NCBI RefSeq assembly: GCF_000212355.1
Contig: NC_015496.1
Location: 3,318,001 to 3,382,000, forward strand
Reading direction: 5' to 3'
DNA length: 64,000 nt
Source of the DNA: Dokdonia sp. 4H-3-7-5
Lineage (GTDB): Bacteria > Bacteroidota > Bacteroidia > Flavobacteriales > Flavobacteriaceae
Shown: piece after piece, positions 56,259 to 64,000 of the stretch
How the letters are laid out: each line of letters starts with the position of its first letter
How positions within the stretch are numbered: position 1 is the stretch's first letter
The notes under the pieces: model-generated
Told to the model about the DNA's origin: nothing
Database searches by the model: none
The model's input: the letters and a program-made list of their open reading frames with translations, nothing else
Program-made: the position numbers and the translations under genes

Positions 56259-56957
56259 ATGGGCAAAAACATACTTTTAATAGGAGGAAGTCACGGAATT
56301 GGATTTGAAATCGCTAGTACGTTACATCACGACCATACGGTCTATGTAGCATCGCGTACTAATGAAAATTTAGGGAATCTTGATGTAAACTATATCGAGT
56401 ACGACACAGAAAAAGATGAACTAGATTTAAGCCAACTGCCAGAGCACATAGACGGTTTTGTATTCTGTCCTGGGACTATTAACCTTAAGCCTTTTAAAAT
56501 GCTAAGCGTAGATACCTTTAGAGACGACATGGAACTCAACTTTTTGAGCATGATTAAAGTAGTGCACCAGATTATGGAGCACTTAAAAAAATCGGAGCAA
56601 GCGAGTTTAGTCTTCTTTAGTACTGTAGCGGTTAAGGTTGGTATGCCTTTTCACACCAGTGTAGCTGCGGCAAAAGGCGCTATCGAAGGTTTTGCAAAAG
56701 CACTAGCAGCCGAGTATGCTCCTAAGCTTAGAGTAAATGTAATCGCACCATCACTTACAGATACTCCTCTTGCCAAGAGATTATTAAGTAATGACAAGAA
56801 AAAAGAAATGATGGATGCTCGTCACCCTCTTAAACGCGTAGGGACTAGCCAAGACATTGCAAACATCGCAACCTTTTTATTAAGTGATGAGAGCTCTTGG
56901 ATCACTGGGCAAGTGATTGGTGTAGACGGAGGAATGAGTACGCTTAACGTAAATTAA
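56259..56957 (+). CDS. Short-chain dehydrogenase/reductase
   Basis: 232 residues. Rossmann motif LLIGGSHGIGFEIA, VFCPGTIN for the NAG region, catalytic Ser in VFFSTVA and the active-site Tyr/Lys partly shifted (TSVAAAKGAIEGFAKALA has the Lys but no YxxxK Tyr at the normal place: it reads SVAAAK). The end LLSDESSWITGQVIGVDGG is standard. The unusual lack of the catalytic Tyr is worth noting and may mean altered or lost dehydrogenase activity. It lies between the SRPBCC and photolyase genes. Confidence 0.9.
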   Translation: MGKNILLIGGSHGIGFEIASTLHHDHTVYVASRTNENLGNLDVNYIEYDTEKDELDLSQLPEHIDGFVFCPGTINLKPFKMLSVDTFRDDMELNFLSMIKVVHQIMEHLKKSEQASLVFFSTVAVKVGMPFHTSVAAAKGAIEGFAKALAAEYAPKLRVNVIAPSLTDTPLAKRLLSNDKKKEMMDARHPLKRVGTSQDIANIATFLLSDESSWITGQVIGVDGGMSTLNVN

Positions 56958-56986
56958 ACCCCTACAATTATTAATTATGGGTGGTA

Positions 56987-57002
56987 CGCTTTCGCAAAAG
57001 CG
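56987..57002. repeat. Dispersed palindrome, copy 20 (one mismatch in core)
   Basis: CGCTTTCGCAAAAGCG, the only copy with a change in the central TTTCGCGAAA; in the SDR-photolyase gap. Confidence 0.8.
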
Positions 57003-57067
57003 TGGAACTCATTATCACAAGGCTCAAAGATGCGATTAGTATCTTTGAGCTTTCTTATGCAACAACT

Positions 57068-58378
57068 ATGAGCAGTAATAAAGTAAATATTTTTTGGTTT
57101 CGTCGTGATTTACGATTAGATGATAATGTAGGATTTCTTGAAGCACTAAAAGGTGATCTACCTGTGCTTCCTATCTTCATATTTGACAAAGAAATTCTGG
57201 ACAAATTACCAAAAGATGATGCCCGCGTGACGTTCATTTTTGAAACGCTTCAAAAAATGCGTAGCACCTTGCAGGACGAGCATGCTAGTTCGCTAGCCAT
57301 GTATTACGACACGCCAGAAAAGGTTTTCAAACAGCTTAGTAAAGATTTTGAGATTGCTACGGTTTTTACAAATCGTGATTATGAGCCTTATGCAAAGGAG
57401 AGAGATGAGGTGATTTCTTCACTGCTCAAGGATAATGACATTGAATTTAAGACCTTCAAAGATCAAGTGATTTTTGAAAAAGACGAGGTGGTTAAAGGCG
57501 ATGGCGATCCATACGTAGTCTACACACCGTTTAAGAACAAATGGAAAGAACGCTTTGATACAGATAAAGATCTTACCATACACTACACTTCCCAGCATCT
57601 CAACAATCTTATTGAGCATAGTCGATTGCCTAATCTGAGTTTGTCAGACATGGGGTTTGAAAAATCATCTATTGAGGTTCCTGAGTATGACGTCACTCCT
57701 ACTCTTATTCAAAATTATGAAGACACTCGCAACTTCCCTGCGCAGGATGGTACCTCACATTTAGGTCCGCATTTGCGTTTTGGAACCGTAAGTGTCCGCA
57801 AGATGATGAAAAAAGCTATTGCAGAAACCAATGAGATTTTTTGGAGCGAACTTATATGGAGGGAGTTCTTTATGCAGATACTTTTCCATTTTCCACATAC
57901 AAAAGATAAAGCATTTAGATCAAAATACGACCGCATAGAATGGCGAAATAATGAAGATGAATTTGAAAAGTGGAAAAATGGCGAGACGGGTTACTTACTT
58001 GTAGATGCTGGTATGCGCGAACTCAACACTACGGGATATATGCACAATAGAGTGCGTATGCTGGTGGCGAGCTTTTTGTGTAAGCACTTACTTATAGACT
58101 GGCGATGGGGAGAAACCTATTTTGCCGAGAAGTTATTAGACTATGAGATGAGCTCAAATGTAGGAAACTGGCAATGGGCAGCAGGATCTGGAGTAGATGC
58201 AGCGCCTTACTTCCGCATTTTTAATCCCATAACGCAGGTGGATAAATTTGACAAGCAAAAAGAATACATCTCAAAGTGGATTCCAGAGCATGATACAGAT
58301 AATTATCCTGAGAAAATGGTAGATCACAAGGAAGCTAGAGAGCGTTGTTTAAAGACTTATAAAGAGGCGGTGGCTTAG
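57068..58378 (+). CDS. Deoxyribodipyrimidine photolyase (cryptochrome/photolyase family)
   Basis: 436 residues from the ATG at 57068; a GTG at 56981 is rejected because that leader is the palindrome sequence. N-terminal photolyase domain VNIFWFRRDLRLDDNVGF; FAD-binding core with IWREFFMQILFHFP, TGYMHNRVRMLVASFLCKHL and DYEMSSNVGNWQWAAGSG, the N-W-Q-W stretch seen in class I CPD photolyases. It uses blue light and reduced FAD to split pyrimidine dimers. It ends a cluster with SRPBCC and SDR genes and has a palindrome copy directly after the stop. Confidence 0.95.
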   Translation: MSSNKVNIFWFRRDLRLDDNVGFLEALKGDLPVLPIFIFDKEILDKLPKDDARVTFIFETLQKMRSTLQDEHASSLAMYYDTPEKVFKQLSKDFEIATVFTNRDYEPYAKERDEVISSLLKDNDIEFKTFKDQVIFEKDEVVKGDGDPYVVYTPFKNKWKERFDTDKDLTIHYTSQHLNNLIEHSRLPNLSLSDMGFEKSSIEVPEYDVTPTLIQNYEDTRNFPAQDGTSHLGPHLRFGTVSVRKMMKKAIAETNEIFWSELIWREFFMQILFHFPHTKDKAFRSKYDRIEWRNNEDEFEKWKNGETGYLLVDAGMRELNTTGYMHNRVRMLVASFLCKHLLIDWRWGETYFAEKLLDYEMSSNVGNWQWAAGSGVDAAPYFRIFNPITQVDKFDKQKEYISKWIPEHDTDNYPEKMVDHKEARERCLKTYKEAVA

Positions 58379-58380
58379 TA

Positions 58381-58396
58381 CTTTTTCGCGAAAGCG
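58381..58396. repeat. Dispersed palindrome, copy 21 (imperfect)
   Basis: CTTTTTCGCGAAAGCG with GTAC on both sides, two bases after the photolyase stop codon. Confidence 0.85.
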
Positions 58397-58532
58397 TACT
58401 TACACAAGTCGTTGTTTTCAAAAACCTTACAAAAGAATATAGGTTTAACAACGCTGCTAAAATTTTCATAAAGAACACATAACAACTTTTGATACCGCTC
58501 ATACTTACGAGAGATTTGTTTCAAAAATTATT

Positions 58533-58940
58533 ATGAAAATATCAACCATTGCAAATATCCTTACGGTTGTAACCATCCTTGCTATAGGTTATTTTGCAAT
58601 TCCAAAACTGATAGGACTTGAACAAAGTATCAAAGGTTTTTCTAACTTTAATGAGAGAATAGGAATACCAAATAACATTGCGAGATGCGTCACGGGAGTA
58701 GTAGAATTAATCACGGCAGTATTGCTTTTACTCTCTCTTACGCTCAAAAGCAAAAGAGAAGTTACTCATATTTTAGGGTATTTACTTCTAACGGGAACTA
58801 TGCTGGGAGGCTTACTCACTGAGTATTTAATACGTCCCGAACCTAAAATGATGCTCGTTTATATTGCCATAGCTTTGCTTATAATTGCCGTGTACCAACT
58901 TTTAAATACGTACGCACTTAAAACCGTTGATCATGAATAA
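58533..58940 (+). CDS. DoxX-like small membrane protein
   Basis: 135 residues with four membrane segments near 5-25, 48-68, 76-96 and 106-126. The pattern GYFAIPKLIG early and ARCVTGVVELITAVLLLLS in the second helix fit DoxX-like proteins. The family is linked to thiol oxidation or oxidoreductase partners in some bacteria; substrate unknown. Its end overlaps the next start by 8 bp, so it is co-translated with the SDR. Confidence 0.8.
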   Translation: MKISTIANILTVVTILAIGYFAIPKLIGLEQSIKGFSNFNERIGIPNNIARCVTGVVELITAVLLLLSLTLKSKREVTHILGYLLLTGTMLGGLLTEYLIRPEPKMMLVYIAIALLIIAVYQLLNTYALKTVDHE

Positions 58941-59670
58941 CTCACTAGATAAAGTAATACTCATCACAGGATCATCAAAAGGGATAGGCAGCGCGACAGC
59001 AAAACTACTTGCAGCACATGGTGCGAAAGTGGTCATTAATTATGCGTCAAGCGATAAAGAGGCTTCTGAAACATTAGAAACCATAACAGAAAACGGTGGT
59101 GATGCGATTGCTATAAAAGCAGACGTAAGCAAGCCAGAAGAAGTACAAGCGTTATTTGATAAAACGATTGCTCATTACGGCAAAGTAGATGTGCTTATCA
59201 ATTGTGCGGGTATCATGAAAAACAAGCCGTTTCAAGACATCGAGCAAGATGATTTTACGTCACAATTTAATGTAAATGTGAGAGGTGTTTTTAATACCAT
59301 GCAGCGCGCATACCATGACCTTTCTGATAACGGAACTATCCTTAATTTTTCATCCAGCACTACAAAAATGATGTTGCCTAGCTACGCTATTTACTCAGCA
59401 ACCAAAGCCGCCGTAGAGCAAATGTCACGCGTGGTGAGTCAAGAAATAGGACGCGGTATTTCTGTAAATTGTATTGCTCCTGGCCCTACAGAAACAGATT
59501 TGTTTTTAGAAGGCAAATCTGCCGACTTTATAGAGCAACTTAAAAGCAAATCTCCATTCAACAGACTGGCACAACCAGAAGATATCGCAAAAGCGGTTCT
59601 CTTTATGGTAAGCGATGAGTCAAAATGGGTCTCTAGCCAAGTGCTATACACAAATGGTGGTATAGTATAG
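58933..59670 (+). CDS. Short-chain dehydrogenase/reductase, classical
   Basis: 245 residues from the ATG at 58933 (a TTG two codons earlier is ignored). Motifs: TGSSKGIGSATAKLLA, NCAGIMKN, catalytic Ser in NFSSSTTKMM and Y-x-x-x-K in YAIYSATKAA. End reads YTNGGIV. A classical SDR with a complete catalytic tetrad, unlike the SDR at 56259. It is translationally coupled to the DoxX-like gene. Substrate unknown. Confidence 0.93.
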   Translation: MNNSLDKVILITGSSKGIGSATAKLLAAHGAKVVINYASSDKEASETLETITENGGDAIAIKADVSKPEEVQALFDKTIAHYGKVDVLINCAGIMKNKPFQDIEQDDFTSQFNVNVRGVFNTMQRAYHDLSDNGTILNFSSSTTKMMLPSYAIYSATKAAVEQMSRVVSQEIGRGISVNCIAPGPTETDLFLEGKSADFIEQLKSKSPFNRLAQPEDIAKAVLFMVSDESKWVSSQVLYTNGGIV

Positions 59671-59679
59671 CATTCTTTT

Positions 59680-59695
59680 CGCTTTCGCGAAAATG
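59680..59695. repeat. Dispersed palindrome, copy 22 (imperfect)
   Basis: CGCTTTCGCGAAAATG, right arm degraded; 9 bp after the SDR stop. Confidence 0.85.
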
Positions 59696-59728
59696 TGCTT
59701 TTCATATATTAGTAGCTAACAATCTCCC

Positions 59729-60100
59729 ATGATAGCATCCATACTAACTTTCTGGAGGTCCTTATCATACACTACTCGATTCTCTATTATAGCTTTTGTA
59801 GCAATACTTCCTATCGGGCTCTTTAGTATGGGAATTCTAGGAGCGTTACTGTATTATCCCGTTTCATTCTTGTTTACCTCCTATCCTACCCTCAATGACT
59901 GGACTGGTGATTGGGTATGGCCAGCAACAATAGGTGTAGGGATGTTTTGGTCTTTTGGCTTTATCTGGGCTGGACTTGCTTGGCACTTTCTGCATAGTAA
60001 GATACATTCTCTACATGTGCTCAGAGTGATGTATGCGCTTATATGCTGGGCCTGGGCTGCAGTATTGTGGTATGGAGTGATAAGCAGCAACCTATCGTAA
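59729..60100 (+). CDS. Small membrane protein of unknown family
   Basis: 123 residues with three hydrophobic segments (about 15-50, 65-88, 95-118). Many Trp and Tyr residues near segment ends, typical of small integral proteins. No known motif and no signal cleavage. It lies between the SDR and M20 genes and may belong to neither operon. I cannot assign a role. Confidence 0.65.
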   Translation: MIASILTFWRSLSYTTRFSIIAFVAILPIGLFSMGILGALLYYPVSFLFTSYPTLNDWTGDWVWPATIGVGMFWSFGFIWAGLAWHFLHSKIHSLHVLRVMYALICWAWAAVLWYGVISSNLS

Positions 60101-60167
60101 CTATATCATTTTCTGGAGTTTTGATTTTGTGTATCTTAGAAGCTACCAACCAAAATGTTAGACTTTA

Positions 60168-61601
60168 ATGAAAAAATTGACACTCCTCTACGTTTTAAGT
60201 ATGATCACGCTAAGCGTCTCTGCTCAAAAACTTTCAAAAAACAAACAAGCAGTAATCGCGGCTGTTGAAAAACATGAAAAAGAACTCATCCGCATTTCTG
60301 ATGAGATATGGTCTGTTGCCGAGACTGCTTTTGAAGAAACCCAGTCGGCTGAAATTCTTGCCAGTTATGCTGAGAAAAATGGATTTACCGTAGATCGCGG
60401 CGTTGCTGGAATGCCTACGGCTTTTGTCGCTACGTATGGATCTGGAAGCCCTGTAATTAGTGTTTTGGGAGAGTTTGATGCACTGCCAGGACTTTCTCAA
60501 AAAACAGAGCCAACGAAGAATCCGCTCAATGAAGGTGAGCCTGGTCATGGCTGTGGTCACAATATGTTTGGCGCAGCGAGTTTAGGTGCTGCCATTGCTA
60601 TAAAAGAACAAATAGAAGCTGGAAAAATCAAAGGAACCGTAAAGTTCATGGGAACACCATCTGAAGAAAAGTTCTTTGGAAAAATATGGATGGTGCGTGA
60701 AGGTCTCTGGGATGATGTAGATGTAAATATTTCTTGGCATCCAGCAGCAGAAATGAAAGCAGATGTACAAAGCTCTCTTGCGCTTGTAGATTTTAAAATA
60801 GAATTTTTTGGTCAAGCAGCACACGCCAGTGCAGACCCATGGAATGGACGCTCTGCCTCTGATGCACTTGAAATTTATACAACAGGTGTAAACTATTATC
60901 GTGAACACGTAAAACCTACCGTGCGCATGCATTACCACATCCAAGATGGTGGTCAAGTGGTGAATGTAGTTCCAGATTACTCGCGTCTCTGGATGCGCGT
61001 GCGCGACACAGAACGCAAAGGTATGATGCCTGTGTATGAGCGCTTACAAGAAATGGTAGAAGGCGCGGCCATCCTTGCAGATGTAGATTATAAAGTATCT
61101 CTTATTTCTGGGATTTATGAAGTACTCGTCAATAGAACTGGTGGAGCAGTAATGCAAAACAATCTTGAGCTTCTAGGGCCTATAAATTATACGCCAGAAG
61201 AAATTGCCTTTGGTAAAAAAATTCAAGAAGTAACTGGAAAGCCTCAAGTAGGTATGGATAGTGCTATCAAACCACTTGAAGCGACTAGAGAAAATCCAGG
61301 TGGCGGTAGTACAGATGTGGGAGATGTGAGCTGGAATGTTGCAAACATCAACCTTGGTGTTACCACTGCTCCTAAGGATACACCGTGGCACTCATGGGCT
61401 GTCGTGGCTTGCGGCGGGATGTCTATTGGTCACAAAGGAATGACATATGCCAGTAAAGCAATGAGCATGACGATGCTTGATCTTTTTGAAGATCCTACGC
61501 TAGTAAAAAAAGTCAAAGCAGAATATAAAGAACGTAAAGGCGATGCCGTGTACGAGGCGATTGTACCAGCAGGACCGCCGCCAGTAAACCAAGGAAAATA
61601 A
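60168..61601 (+). CDS. M20-family amidohydrolase/peptidase with signal peptide
   Basis: 477 residues. Signal MKKLTLLYVLSMITLSVSAQ, so it acts outside the cytoplasm. M20 metal site regions: SVLGEFDALPG, PGHGCGHNMFGAAS, PSEEKFFG and SWHPAAEM, then the dimerisation domain FFGQAAHASADPWNGRSASD. Resembles AbgB-like amidohydrolases that hydrolyse N-acyl or p-aminobenzoyl amides; exact substrate unknown. Its stop TAA overlaps the start of the next gene (TAATG), so the VOC lipoprotein is coupled. Confidence 0.92.
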   Translation: MKKLTLLYVLSMITLSVSAQKLSKNKQAVIAAVEKHEKELIRISDEIWSVAETAFEETQSAEILASYAEKNGFTVDRGVAGMPTAFVATYGSGSPVISVLGEFDALPGLSQKTEPTKNPLNEGEPGHGCGHNMFGAASLGAAIAIKEQIEAGKIKGTVKFMGTPSEEKFFGKIWMVREGLWDDVDVNISWHPAAEMKADVQSSLALVDFKIEFFGQAAHASADPWNGRSASDALEIYTTGVNYYREHVKPTVRMHYHIQDGGQVVNVVPDYSRLWMRVRDTERKGMMPVYERLQEMVEGAAILADVDYKVSLISGIYEVLVNRTGGAVMQNNLELLGPINYTPEEIAFGKKIQEVTGKPQVGMDSAIKPLEATRENPGGGSTDVGDVSWNVANINLGVTTAPKDTPWHSWAVVACGGMSIGHKGMTYASKAMSMTMLDLFEDPTLVKKVKAEYKERKGDAVYEAIVPAGPPPVNQGK

Positions 61602-62110
61602 TGATGACTAACAAATTATTTATAAACGCAGTAGCTATTGTAGTTACTGCGTTATGCTTTTACTCTTGTACAGAAAAAACAAGCACAGAAACCACTAATT
61701 CAGACTCAGCTTCAGGATTTCAAGTTGCGATAGATCATTATGCGATTAACGTAGCAGATCTGGATGAAAGTGTCGCTTTTTATCAAGAGGTTTTCGGTTT
61801 GAAGGAAATTAAAGATGGTACAGAGGAGCCACATATAAGATGGTTTAGACTAGGGACTTCACAAGAATTACATATCATTGAAGTAGATAGCATAGATAAG
61901 AAAATACCTAAAGGAGTTCACATTGCACTTGCTGTAGGTGATTTTGACCGCTTTCGCGAAAGCATAGAAAAACGAAACCTCAACTACTACGACTGGCCAG
62001 GAAGTGCTAGCCAAATTTCAACACGTCCTGATAAAGTACGCCAACTCTACTTCCAAGATCCAGATGGTTATTGGGTGGAAGTAAATGATGGGAAGCAGTT
62101 CAATCATTAA
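61601..62110 (+). CDS. VOC-family (glyoxalase-like) lipoprotein
   Basis: 169 residues. Lipoprotein signal ending LCFYSC. One VOC module: IDHYAINVADLDESVAFYQE and a late QLYFQDPDGYWVEV, giving His and Glu metal-site candidates. A palindrome copy is read as RFRES in FDRFRESIEKRN. It may isomerise or bind a small molecule in the periplasm. It is translationally coupled to the M20 gene and 11 bp before an NTF2-like gene. Confidence 0.88.
   Translation: MMTNKLFINAVAIVVTALCFYSCTEKTSTETTNSDSASGFQVAIDHYAINVADLDESVAFYQEVFGLKEIKDGTEEPHIRWFRLGTSQELHIIEVDSIDKKIPKGVHIALAVGDFDRFRESIEKRNLNYYDWPGSASQISTRPDKVRQLYFQDPDGYWVEVNDGKQFNH
61949..61964. repeat. Dispersed palindrome, copy 23 (one mismatch, in gene)
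   Basis: CGCTTTCGCGAAAGCA inside the VOC gene, read in the RFRES frame. Confidence 0.85.
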
Positions 62111-62121
62111 AAAACCACATC

Positions 62122-62502
62122 ATGTCTAAAACCGAAACCATGAAAGAAAATGCCATTGCTTTTTACAAAATGGCATATCAAGGAAATCCGCGAGAGGCGG
62201 TTTCTTTATACGTAGGTGATGAATATATACAGCACAATCCCGACGTAGAAAATGGTACTGAAGGTTTTATTTCCTACTTTGAAAGAATGAAAACTGAGTA
62301 TCCAGAAAAATCAATCAACTTTGTACGCGCCATTGCCGAAGGTGACCTTGTATCGTTACACACACATCAAATATGGCCAGACGATGATCAATACATCACG
62401 ATGGACTTTTTTAGATTTGACACCAACGGAAAAATCGTAGAACACTGGGATGCTATCCAGCAAATTCCAAAAACATCTGCAAATCTTAATACGATGTATT
62501 GA
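62122..62502 (+). CDS. NTF2/SnoaL-like protein
   Basis: 126 residues, cytoplasmic. NTF2-like cone fold: AIAFYKMAYQGNPREAVSLY, DEYIQHNPDVENGTEGFISY and FDTNGKIVEHWDAIQQIP are typical of SnoaL-like predicted aldol condensation-type or ester cyclase-type members. It follows the VOC gene and probably belongs to the same transcript. Substrate unknown. Confidence 0.85.
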   Translation: MSKTETMKENAIAFYKMAYQGNPREAVSLYVGDEYIQHNPDVENGTEGFISYFERMKTEYPEKSINFVRAIAEGDLVSLHTHQIWPDDDQYITMDFFRFDTNGKIVEHWDAIQQIPKTSANLNTMY

Positions 62503-62538
62503 AACTTAGGTTTTAAGTCGCTCGTTACCAAGAGTGAC

Positions 62539-64000
62539 CTAAGACTTCATTAAATCTATTTCCTTAAGATTTTCAATACGGTTTCTCTTTAAGAAATCAT
62601 CTATACTCTCAAAGTGCTCAATCACGCGCTTCTCCTTAAATTCAAATACCTTTTTAGATAGTCCTTGTAAGAAATCACGATCGTGAGAAACTAAGATAAG
62701 TGTTCCATCAAAAGTTTGTAGTGCTTCTTTCAAGACATCTTTAGACTTAATATCAAGGTGGTTTGTAGGCTCATCCAGTATTAATAAGTTTACTGGATCA
62801 AGAAGCAACTTCACCATTGCTAGTCGTGTTTTCTCTCCTCCAGAAAGTACGCTTACCTTTTTATCGAGGCTGTCACCAGAAAACATGAAGCGACCTAATA
62901 TATTTTTAATTTGCGTGCGCATATCACCTTTGGCAACCTCATCTACTGTTTGGAAAACGGTAAGATCTGGATCTAATAACGCTGCTTGATTTTGAGCAAA
63001 ATAACCCACTTTTACATTATGTCCTAGTTCGCAAGCACCTTCCACTTCTATCTCTCCTAGAATGGCTTTAATCATCGTCGATTTTCCCTCGCCATTTCTA
63101 CCTACAAAGCTCACTTTTTCGCCTCGAGCGATATCCATATTTGCACCACTAAACACCGTATGATCCTCATACTTCTTAGTAAGATCTTTCACTTTTACAG
63201 GAAAATCTCCAGACCTAGGCGCCGGTGGAAATCTCAATGCGAGTGCCGAGTTATCTACCTCATCAATCTCAATGATAGTAAGCTTTTCTAGCATACGCTC
63301 ACGAGAAGAGACTTGGTTAGTCTTACTATACGTACCTTTAAAACGATCTATAAAGGCTTGGTTATCTGCAATAAACTTTTGCTGCTCTTGGTAGGCTTTG
63401 ATTTGATGCGTACGACGATCTGCACGTAGCTCAAGATAGTGCGAGTAATTTGCTTTATAATCGTAAATACGCCCCATCGTCACCTCTATCGTACGATTTG
63501 TAATATTATCAATAAACGCCTTGTCGTGAGAGATCACAACGACTGCCTTTGCCTTATTCAACAAGAAATCCTCTAACCATATCACAGACTCAATATCTAC
63601 GTGGTTTGTAGGCTCATCCAATAAGATAAGATCTGGTTTTTGCAGCAAGATTTTGGCAAGCTCAATACGCATGCGCCATCCTCCAGAAAATTCGCTCGTA
63701 GGTCTTGTAAAATCCTCACGTTTAAACCCAAGTCCTTTTAAGGCTTTTTCAACTTCCTCTTCATAATTTACCTCCTCAATCGCATAGAACTTCTCGCCAA
63801 GATCTGTCACCTTAGTGATGATGTCCATATATTCCTTAGACTCATAATCTGTACGAGTTTCTAGCTCCTTGTTAAGACGAGCCATCTCCTCCTTCATTGT
63901 AAAAACAGTAGAAAAAGCCTTAGAAGCCTCCTCCATTACCGTACAATCATCATCTGTAAGTAAGTGCTGTGGTAAGTATGCTATGACTGCATCCTTAGGA
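62539..64000 (-). CDS. ABC-F family ATPase, 5'-truncated by window edge
   Basis: The frame stays open past the ATG at 63936 to the window end, with AYLPQHLLTDDDCTVMEEA showing that the first ATPase domain continues upstream. Visible: signature SGGWRMRIELAKILL and Walker B ILLDEPTNHVD of domain 1, the ~80-residue interdomain linker (HYLELRADRRTHQIKAYQEQ), Walker A GRNGEGKSTM, signature LSGGEKTRLAM and Walker B LILDEPTNHLD of domain 2. No membrane part, so it is an ABC-F protein, which acts on the ribosome (Uup/EttA-like). Truncation is from the window, not the gene. Confidence 0.93.
   Translation of the reverse strand, partial: PKDAVIAYLPQHLLTDDDCTVMEEASKAFSTVFTMKEEMARLNKELETRTDYESKEYMDIITKVTDLGEKFYAIEEVNYEEEVEKALKGLGFKREDFTRPTSEFSGGWRMRIELAKILLQKPDLILLDEPTNHVDIESVIWLEDFLLNKAKAVVVISHDKAFIDNITNRTIEVTMGRIYDYKANYSHYLELRADRRTHQIKAYQEQQKFIADNQAFIDRFKGTYSKTNQVSSRERMLEKLTIIEIDEVDNSALALRFPPAPRSGDFPVKVKDLTKKYEDHTVFSGANMDIARGEKVSFVGRNGEGKSTMIKAILGEIEVEGACELGHNVKVGYFAQNQAALLDPDLTVFQTVDEVAKGDMRTQIKNILGRFMFSGDSLDKKVSVLSGGEKTRLAMVKLLLDPVNLLILDEPTNHLDIKSKDVLKEALQTFDGTLILVSHDRDFLQGLSKKVFEFKEKRVIEHFESIDDFLKRNRIENLKEIDLMKS

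Noticed and set aside
56981-57067. GTG start adding 29 residues to the photolyase
   Set aside because: That leader is a translation of the dispersed palindrome and upstream region; the ATG at 57068 directly precedes the conserved FWFRRDLRLDD motif.

Overview
The window looks like a chromosome segment of a marine flavobacterium, a member of the Bacteroidota close to Dokdonia-like Flavobacteriaceae (inferred from gene content, no database search). DNA is A+T-rich. Promoters match the Bacteroidota pattern TTG-N20-TAnnTTTG and several leaders are short. Lipoprotein signals, a TonB-dependent receptor, DUF4252, DUF4856, DUF2911 and HTTM proteins are typical of the phylum. I see no rRNA, tRNA, CRISPR array, insertion sequence or prophage. 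Two genes are cut by the window edges: the first (+ strand, left edge) and an ABC-F ATPase gene (- strand, right edge).

Layout. 1-6 kb: two convergent paralogues of a large outer-membrane protein; the complete one joins a metallophosphatase, a HipA/Fam20-like kinase motif block and a beta-barrel. 6-13 kb: an HD plus Pycsar-type membrane effector protein, a GAF protein, a TlpA-like lipoprotein, a membrane endo/exonuclease/phosphatase and an MscS channel. 13-18 kb: an alpha-oxoamine synthase next to a cysteine-synthase-like enzyme (a likely sulfonolipid pair), an S9 oligopeptidase and YbaB. 18-25.6 kb: an OmpA protein, threonine aldolase, a zinc metalloprotease, a G+C-rich probable RNA locus, and a sigma / anti-sigma-like / DUF4252 operon. 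25.8-31 kb: yidC, pyrG, guaB. 31-38.5 kb: a small eight-cysteine protein and an iron/heme block (TonB receptor, HTTM, imelysin, DUF4856, haem-binding protein) with matching promoters and a shared candidate operator. 38.6-49 kb: two DEAD-box helicases, a KDO-kinase-like protein, threonylcarbamoyl-AMP synthase, CCA-adding enzyme, a CDGSH protein, a subclass B1 metallo-beta-lactamase, an ABC exporter and a kinase-like orphan. 49-64 kb: a nucleoid-associated protein, heme A synthase, a HEPN-like orphan, lpdA, a DUF2911 protein, a photolyase cluster, a DoxX/SDR pair, an M20/VOC/NTF2 group and the ABC-F protein.

The strongest unexplained signal is a dispersed perfect palindrome, CGCTTTCGCGAAAGCG, often flanked by TA/TA. 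I count 23 full or partial copies, about one per 2.8 kb, with 22 keeping the core TTTCGCGAAA. Fifteen lie between genes, beside terminators or in 5' leaders. Eight lie inside genes and are translated in three different frames as AFAKA, LSRKR or RFRES. In the metallo-beta-lactamase the copy replaces residues without changing local length, which argues against simple insertion.

Several gene starts were moved downstream because the promoter -7 box overlaps the longer reading frame (14454, 38476, 51661) or because the longest frame begins with TTG/GTG or runs through the palindrome (photolyase, DUF2911 protein and others).
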